Shown: positions 60,601 to 64,000 of the stretch, piece after piece | How positions within the stretch are numbered: position 1 is the first letter of the stretch | Layout: every line of letters begins with the position of its first letter | Assembly: GCA_964563925.1 (NCBI GenBank) | Contig: CAZLZD010000015.1 | Span: forward strand, 22,488 to 86,487 | Length of the DNA stretch: 64,000 nucleotides | Reading direction: 5' to 3' | DNA from: JAUILA01 sp964563925 | GTDB taxonomy: Bacteria; Bacteroidota; Bacteroidia; Cytophagales; Cyclobacteriaceae | The notes under the pieces: model-generated | Database searches by the model: none | Told to the model about the DNA's origin: nothing | What the model saw: the letters and a program-made list of their open reading frames with translations, nothing else | Translations under genes and position numbers: made by a program

Positions 60601-61090
60601 AAAGGAATATGCCCTGAACGAATATTACACCGCCGACCGTGACAACTACCAGGCAGGCTGGGCTGTTTTCCCGCTGTCGGATATGGAAAAGGGGCCTCAC
60701 GTACTTACCATTAAGGCATGGGATGTATATAACAATTCCAATGAGCTGGTTGTCAACTTCTCGGTGGCAGACCCGGGTACGCTGGTACTGAAAAATGTGA
60801 TGAATTATCCGCAGCCCGTCGAGACTGAGACCACCTTCCGGTTTGACCACAACCGTGCCGGGGAAACACTGGAGGTGGAATGGACGTTGTTGGGGAGCCG
60901 TGGGCAATATATAGAAAAACGGGCGTTTTTGATTGAAGATAGTCCGTCCAGGGTCGAACTTACGTCCTGGGGACCAGAAAGGACAGATAAAAATCTTGTT
61001 CCCGGCATATACTTTTATTCAATTGTCGTTCGTTCCACATTGGATGGAGCCACGGCGAAGAAATATCAAAAGTTAATTTTCATTGATTAA
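57686..61090 (+). CDS. porU: Type IX secretion sortase PorU, C25-family
   Basis: 1134 residues from a GTG; a second in-frame GTG at 57719 gives a shorter, equally good signal (KSLFALILSLLLVPVYG, mature QNSLL). The C25 gingipain-like catalytic dyad is His in NYTGHGGESGW near residue 647 and Cys in TATCEFGRHD near 682. N-terminal propeptide-like beta domains and C-terminal Ig-like domains flank it. The end (PQPVETETTFRFD ... NLVPGIYFYSIVVRS) is a retained T9SS C-terminal domain. PorU removes sorting domains from cargo and attaches cargo to surface lipopolysaccharide with PorV, encoded next. Confidence 0.96.
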   Translation: MFYRQLFRNPGVKSLFALILSLLLVPVYGQNSLLAEGEWVRFSIPENGMYRLRGSDLQAAGLSINGIPSEQIHVAAFPGGPLPQELGEGAPPGLRELAILVLDGNDGVFNPADVIVFYAEGPDKIHGSPDGASFEYNPYSRQNYVFVGISPAESKRTTVLGAMSAAGPGITSFRDAAFYKDSENNLLRSGRKWYGQRLQSGQSASVAFDLPDLVPGSNVTLTSAVMAQSFSPATFTLTWGGGIIGEQNVDAVPDFLNPPSNNPYRFSTKGREVISSFSFPAGTGNGQPLVTIGYSGSGGGRSIGYPDYLLVEAERSLILRGPSLVFSGSGPGIYSLQFSGTAPLIWDISDFYNAQSIVSESTAGQTTFSESRNDIRRYAAFVPAGLPIPEADGPVTEQNLPGAPSADLLIVTHPDFLEAANTLAAHRRSFSQRNVVVATTEMIYNEYSGGRQDVSAIRNFARELYLKGSLEHVLLLGKGTFDYLGILSVNVNFVPTYQSRNSLEPLDSYASDDFFGFLETGEGSWEEVAGGNHTLDAGVGRLAVTTPEEANQLVAKIIRYDLDRNTLGAWRSRLVFVADDEDFNLHHRQAERLATFSDTTYIPFRNQKIYLGAFPQESGAGGQTIPEARDAIDRSVREGALVVNYTGHGGESGWAQEQVLTRQMIREWNNRDRLPLFVTATCEFGRHDNPNEASGGELVVNMPNGGGIALLSTGRPVFSSSNFSVNRAFYENVFDFQDGKPPAFGDIFRKTKNESIDDAIDINRVGNRNFTLLGDPSQRLAYPRAMVRLSGLTADGQSTDTLKAGSTIIMETEVLNSTGSRDLSFDGTADILVTDKPVDRQTIDQPVFNYQTRENILFRGKATVSQGRAVFTFVVPRNISQKSGNGRIQLYARHEQGDAIGGSDSVFVGGTSAIPPADDTGPDISVFFGDSTNTSRTDVNDNTLLFVRLEDESGINISGFGVGNSLTASLDGKEYALNEYYTADRDNYQAGWAVFPLSDMEKGPHVLTIKAWDVYNNSNELVVNFSVADPGTLVLKNVMNYPQPVETETTFRFDHNRAGETLEVEWTLLGSRGQYIEKRAFLIEDSPSRVELTSWGPERTDKNLVPGIYFYSIVVRSTLDGATAKKYQKLIFID

Positions 61091-61096
61091 ATTAAC

Positions 61097-61104
61097 TATC
61101 TTTG
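61097..61104 (+). promoter_or_regulatory. Possible -7 element for porV
   Basis: TATCTTTG matches TAnnTTTG exactly in the 31-base gap between porU and porV, 17 bases before the start codon. No -33 TTG lies at standard spacing. Confidence 0.35.
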
Positions 61105-61121
61105 CGATCTAAGCAGTCATT

Positions 61122-62282
61122 ATGAGACAGATTCAACTACCTGCCTTACTTCTTTCCCTGATTGGTATATTTTCGTCCTCCGGGGCTTTAGCCCAGGGTA
61201 CCACCCCGCCCGACGTAATTGGTCAGGGTGACGATTACCGGGTGATCACAACCGCCGTTCCCTTTCTTATGATTACCCCAGATGCCCGCGCCGGCGGAAT
61301 GGGAGATGTGGGTGGAGCTACCTCCGCGGATGCCAACTCGGTCCACTGGAACCCCGCGAAGCTCGTGTTTATCGAAAATGATATCGGCTTTTCCCTTTCC
61401 TATACCCCATGGCTCGGAAAGATCATCAATGACATGTGGATCGGATACCTCTCGGGTTATTACAAGATTTCCCCCGAACAGGCCGTCGCAGTAAGCATGA
61501 GGTATTTTGACCTGGGTGAAATATTCTTCACCAGCGACCAGGGAGATCCGCTGGAGCAATTTAATCCGCGCGAACTGGCGGTGGATGTCGCCTACTCACG
61601 GAAGTTGTCGCAAAACCTGAGCCTCGGGATCGCAGCCAGGTATATTCACTCCAACCTGACCGGGAGCTTTTCTACCGGCGGACAGGATGCGCGTCCAGGA
61701 AGCAGTGTAGCAGCGGATATAGCCGTTTACTACAACAAGGAACTGAACGGGACCAACGGAAATGAGCTGTCACTCGGTGCGGCGATCACCAACATCGGGG
61801 CGAAGATCACCTATTCTGACGATGACAATAAAGATTTTATCCCAACCAACCTGCGCCTGGCTTCTGCCTTCAAAATGAACCTGGACGTGTACAATACGTT
61901 GACTTTCGGACTGGACTTCAATAAACTGCTCGTTCCAAGTCCGCAGTTTGACGGCAGCGAAAGCGAGAAATCACTGCTGGAAGGCATGTTCGGATCTTTC
62001 GGTGATGCCGAAGGCGGTTTTAAGGAAGAAATGCAGGAGATCACCATCTCTGCCGGTGCGGAATACTGGTACAACGATACGTTTGCCGGTCGACTCGGGT
62101 ATTTCTATGAAGCCGAAGAAAAAGGAGGACGCCAGTATCTTACCATGGGCCTTGGTTTCCGCTACCAGGTATTCGGGATTGATTTTGCCTACCTGGTGCC
62201 TGCAAAACAGGAACACCCGCTGGCCGAAACATTACGCTTCACGCTGCTGTTCAATTTTGAAAAGACACAGGATTCCGAATAA
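61122..62282 (+). CDS. porV: Type IX secretion outer-membrane protein PorV
   Basis: 386 residues. The signal peptide ends GALA-Q. The N-terminal plug-like segment (VPFLMITPDARAGGMGDVGG, then SVHWNPAKLVF) is diagnostic for PorV/LptO, a FadL-type barrel that shuttles folded cargo from the translocon to PorU. The remainder is beta-barrel strands ending FTLLFNFEKT. Adjacency to porU is the usual arrangement in the phylum. Confidence 0.96.
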   Translation: MRQIQLPALLLSLIGIFSSSGALAQGTTPPDVIGQGDDYRVITTAVPFLMITPDARAGGMGDVGGATSADANSVHWNPAKLVFIENDIGFSLSYTPWLGKIINDMWIGYLSGYYKISPEQAVAVSMRYFDLGEIFFTSDQGDPLEQFNPRELAVDVAYSRKLSQNLSLGIAARYIHSNLTGSFSTGGQDARPGSSVAADIAVYYNKELNGTNGNELSLGAAITNIGAKITYSDDDNKDFIPTNLRLASAFKMNLDVYNTLTFGLDFNKLLVPSPQFDGSESEKSLLEGMFGSFGDAEGGFKEEMQEITISAGAEYWYNDTFAGRLGYFYEAEEKGGRQYLTMGLGFRYQVFGIDFAYLVPAKQEHPLAETLRFTLLFNFEKTQDSE

Positions 62283-62288
62283 GCGTAC

Positions 62289-63551
62289 ATGACACCTGAC
62301 CGGACCAGGCCCCCGGCCTATTCCCAGACATTCGATATTTCCATCAAAGAAGCCGAGACCTTCCATTTCGGCTCGACCCCTGTCCATGTCATTGAAGCCG
62401 GTGACCAGGAAGTGGTCAAACTGGAGGTCCTGTTTCCAGGGGCAGGAAGCCGTGTGGATGTGAAAAAAGGGGCGTCGTACCTGACCTGGAAACTGCTTTC
62501 GCAGGGAACTTCTAGCCGGAATGCGGAGGAAATCGCCGAAACCTTCGATCAGTATGGCGGCTTTACAGAAAACTCTCCCTCCCTGGATACCCCTTCCTTT
62601 ACACTGTACTGCCTGCGCAGGAACCTGACCGATCTGCTGCCGGTGCTCCAGGACGTCATCCACAACCCTTCCTTCCCGGAGGAAGAGTTTGCACTGACAA
62701 AAGATATCGTCAGGGAGCAGCTGCGTGTGCAGAACGACAAGAACAGTGTGCTGGCCTCCAAACTTTTCCGGGAAAACCTGTTCGGGGATGATCATCCCTA
62801 TGGCAAGGTGATGAAGGAAGAAGACCTGGAAATGCTGGAGAATGACGACATCTCCGCCTTCCATGCACAGTATGGAATGTGCCCTGAGATCCTGGTCAGC
62901 GGGAAAGTATCAGGGAAAGATATTGACGAGATAGGCCGTATGCTGGGAACGGACCGGGAACGATCGATTCCCCAGGTGGCGTTTCCCGATTCGGTGAATA
63001 ATAGCACCACCCATATTTTCGAAAAGGAACGCAGCCTCCAGTCATCCCTGCGGATCGGCCTGCGGACCATTCCTAAAACACATGAGGATTTTATCGCACT
63101 CAAAATAGCCACTCATGCGCTGGGAGGTTACTTTGGCTCCCGCCTGATGAAAAATATCCGGGAAGATAAAGGTTACACCTATGGCATTTACAGCAGCCTG
63201 GTAAGCCTCGAACATGATACCTACTTTCTCATCGGATCGGATGTGCAAAAGGAATTCCGTGAAGATGCCATGCGGGAAATCCATCGCGAAATCCGTCAGC
63301 TTGCCGACGAACCCCTCATGGTATCCGAGCTTCAGATGGTAAAGAATCACCTCCTGGGTTCATTCCAGAGCAGCATCACCGGGCCCTTTGCGCTCGCTGA
63401 TAAATTCAGAAAAATTCACTATTACGGACTCGACTATTCCTACTACCAGCAATATATCCGGAAGATCCAGGATATCACCGCAGAAGAAATCCAGCAGGTC
63501 ATGCATACTTACCTTCCCTCAGAGAAGATGCTCCACGTTGTGGTCGGATAA
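62289..63551 (+). CDS. M16-family peptidase homologue lacking the zinc motif
   Basis: 420 residues with no signal peptide. It aligns by pattern with M16 proteins (VVKLEVLFPGAGSRVD, SSRNAEEIAETFDQYGGF, then MKNIREDKGYTYGIYSSL, HLLGSFQSSI). At the place of the HxxEH motif it reads YLTWKLLSQG, so no zinc site is present. Catalytically dead M16 partners supply substrate-binding surface to an active subunit, for which the gene at 33595 is the only candidate here. It starts six bases after porV, so it is transcribed with the T9SS genes. Confidence 0.88.
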   Translation: MTPDRTRPPAYSQTFDISIKEAETFHFGSTPVHVIEAGDQEVVKLEVLFPGAGSRVDVKKGASYLTWKLLSQGTSSRNAEEIAETFDQYGGFTENSPSLDTPSFTLYCLRRNLTDLLPVLQDVIHNPSFPEEEFALTKDIVREQLRVQNDKNSVLASKLFRENLFGDDHPYGKVMKEEDLEMLENDDISAFHAQYGMCPEILVSGKVSGKDIDEIGRMLGTDRERSIPQVAFPDSVNNSTTHIFEKERSLQSSLRIGLRTIPKTHEDFIALKIATHALGGYFGSRLMKNIREDKGYTYGIYSSLVSLEHDTYFLIGSDVQKEFREDAMREIHREIRQLADEPLMVSELQMVKNHLLGSFQSSITGPFALADKFRKIHYYGLDYSYYQQYIRKIQDITAEEIQQVMHTYLPSEKMLHVVVG

Positions 63552-63577
63552 TTTTAAATTAAATATTAGGGTGATAG

Positions 63578-63608
63578 TTGAATATTATTACTCTTTTGCC
63601 GATATTTG
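63578..63608 (+). promoter_or_regulatory. Possible promoter of rpmB
   Basis: TTG (63578-63580), a 22-base spacer and TATTTG (63603-63608) resemble the Bacteroidota consensus with one base missing in the -7 element. It lies 45 bases before rpmB in an otherwise featureless 100-base gap. Confidence 0.3.
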
Positions 63609-63652
63609 CAGACCCAATTAAGAAACGGAGAAGAATTTAATTAGATAAAGAG

Positions 63653-63892
63653 ATGTCAAGAGTTTGCCAGATCACCGGAAAAAGACCTCAGGTGGGTAAT
63701 AATGTTTCTCACGCGAACAACAAGACGAAGAGAAAGTTTTATCCTAACCTCCAGAAGAAGCGTTTTTATATTGCTGAGGAGGATCGTTGGGTCACATTAA
63801 AAGTTTCCACTTCGGCAATCCGTACCATTAACAAGAATGGTATTATGTCGGTGTTGAAAAAGGCCAGGGCTAATGGCAATGTGATAATTTAA
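63653..63892 (+). CDS. rpmB: Large ribosomal subunit protein bL28
   Basis: 79 residues. The start MSRVCQITGKRPQVGNNVSH and the body KTKRKFYPNLQKKRFYI and LKVSTSAIRTINKNG are characteristic. It is a basic 50S protein. The rpmG start follows 24 bases later, the conserved rpmB-rpmG pairing of this phylum. Confidence 0.98.
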   Translation: MSRVCQITGKRPQVGNNVSHANNKTKRKFYPNLQKKRFYIAEEDRWVTLKVSTSAIRTINKNGIMSVLKKARANGNVII

Positions 63893-63916
63893 GGTTACGC
63901 GTAAAAGAGATAAATC

Positions 63917-64000
63917 ATGGCTAAGAAAGGAAACAGAGTGCAAGTGATCCTCGAGTGTACCGAACACAAGAAAAGCGGTATGCCGGGCACTTCCCGTTAC
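63917..64000 (+). CDS. rpmG: Large ribosomal subunit protein bL33 (3' end outside window)
   Basis: 28 residues are visible, starting MAKKGNRVQVILECTEHKKS and continuing GMPGTSRY, the normal bL33 opening in Bacteroidota. The rest lies beyond the window edge. Confidence 0.95.
   Translation, partial: MAKKGNRVQVILECTEHKKSGMPGTSRY

Noticed and set aside
1..64000. Mobile elements, prophage, tRNA or rRNA genes
   Set aside because: No transposase, integrase, terminal repeats, tRNA cloverleaf or rRNA segment was recognised in any gap.

Overview
The window looks like chromosomal DNA of a Bacteroidota bacterium, most likely in or near the Cytophagales. The evidence is the type IX secretion (T9SS) pair porU-porV, two cargo proteins with T9SS C-terminal sorting domains, two PadR/FtsX-permease pairs of a type common in this group, YtxJ (a bacillithiol-linked protein), a fused alpha/beta 2-oxoacid dehydrogenase E1, and promoters of the TTTG-N17-23-TAnnTTTG kind. 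Shine-Dalgarno sequences are weak or absent. No transposase, integrase, prophage, CRISPR array, tRNA or rRNA was seen, so this is ordinary core chromosome with a few lineage-specific inserts.

Layout. 1-4.4 kb: a truncated FtsX-type permease with its PadR regulator, a decayed CPBP-protease remnant, and a two-gene ABC exporter. 4.6-8.2 kb: a SnoaL-like protein, a cation-chloride-cotransporter-family transporter and two small proteins. 8.2-11.2 kb: a second PadR/FtsX pair. 11.2-16.3 kb: a double-thioredoxin lipoprotein coupled to a GH20 hexosaminidase, then small envelope or unknown proteins. 16.5-21 kb: rimP-nusA-infB, with a terminator-like hairpin in its leader. 21.1-28.7 kb: a glutaminyl cyclase-like lipoprotein, gcvP, an M28 peptidase, a block of tandem terminator hairpins, lipA and a putative barrel protein. 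28.9-33.5 kb: ytxJ, a large basic repeat protein and the E1 fusion. 33.6-39.5 kb: an M16 peptidase, ispF, mnmD, a lipoprotein and a large Asp-box T9SS cargo protein. 39.8-47.5 kb: gltB-gltD, a GreA-like protein, a zinc peptidase and an unknown. 47.5-57.7 kb: an FG-GAP cargo protein, murF, a YicC-type RNase, a large propeller/barrel outer-membrane protein, an FAD oxidoreductase, an MBL hydrolase and pssA. 57.7-64 kb: porU, porV, a catalytically dead M16 homologue, rpmB and the start of rpmG.

How the parts fit together. Much of the window serves the cell envelope: PorU/PorV attach T9SS cargo, two cargo proteins are present, and an exported glutaminyl cyclase-like enzyme sits beside many exported proteins whose predicted mature N-terminus is Gln. 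The rest is housekeeping: translation and transcription factors, glycine cleavage, lipoate synthesis, glutamate synthesis, isoprenoid precursors, cell wall and phosphatidylserine.

The most unusual signals are not genes. The octamer GGAGAATG occurs about 26 times on both strands, in coding and non-coding DNA, where about two are expected by chance. Three convergent gene pairs abut exactly on a shared TGATCA that holds both stop codons. Three contiguous 38-bp terminator units lie between an M28 gene and lipA. All counts were made by eye.
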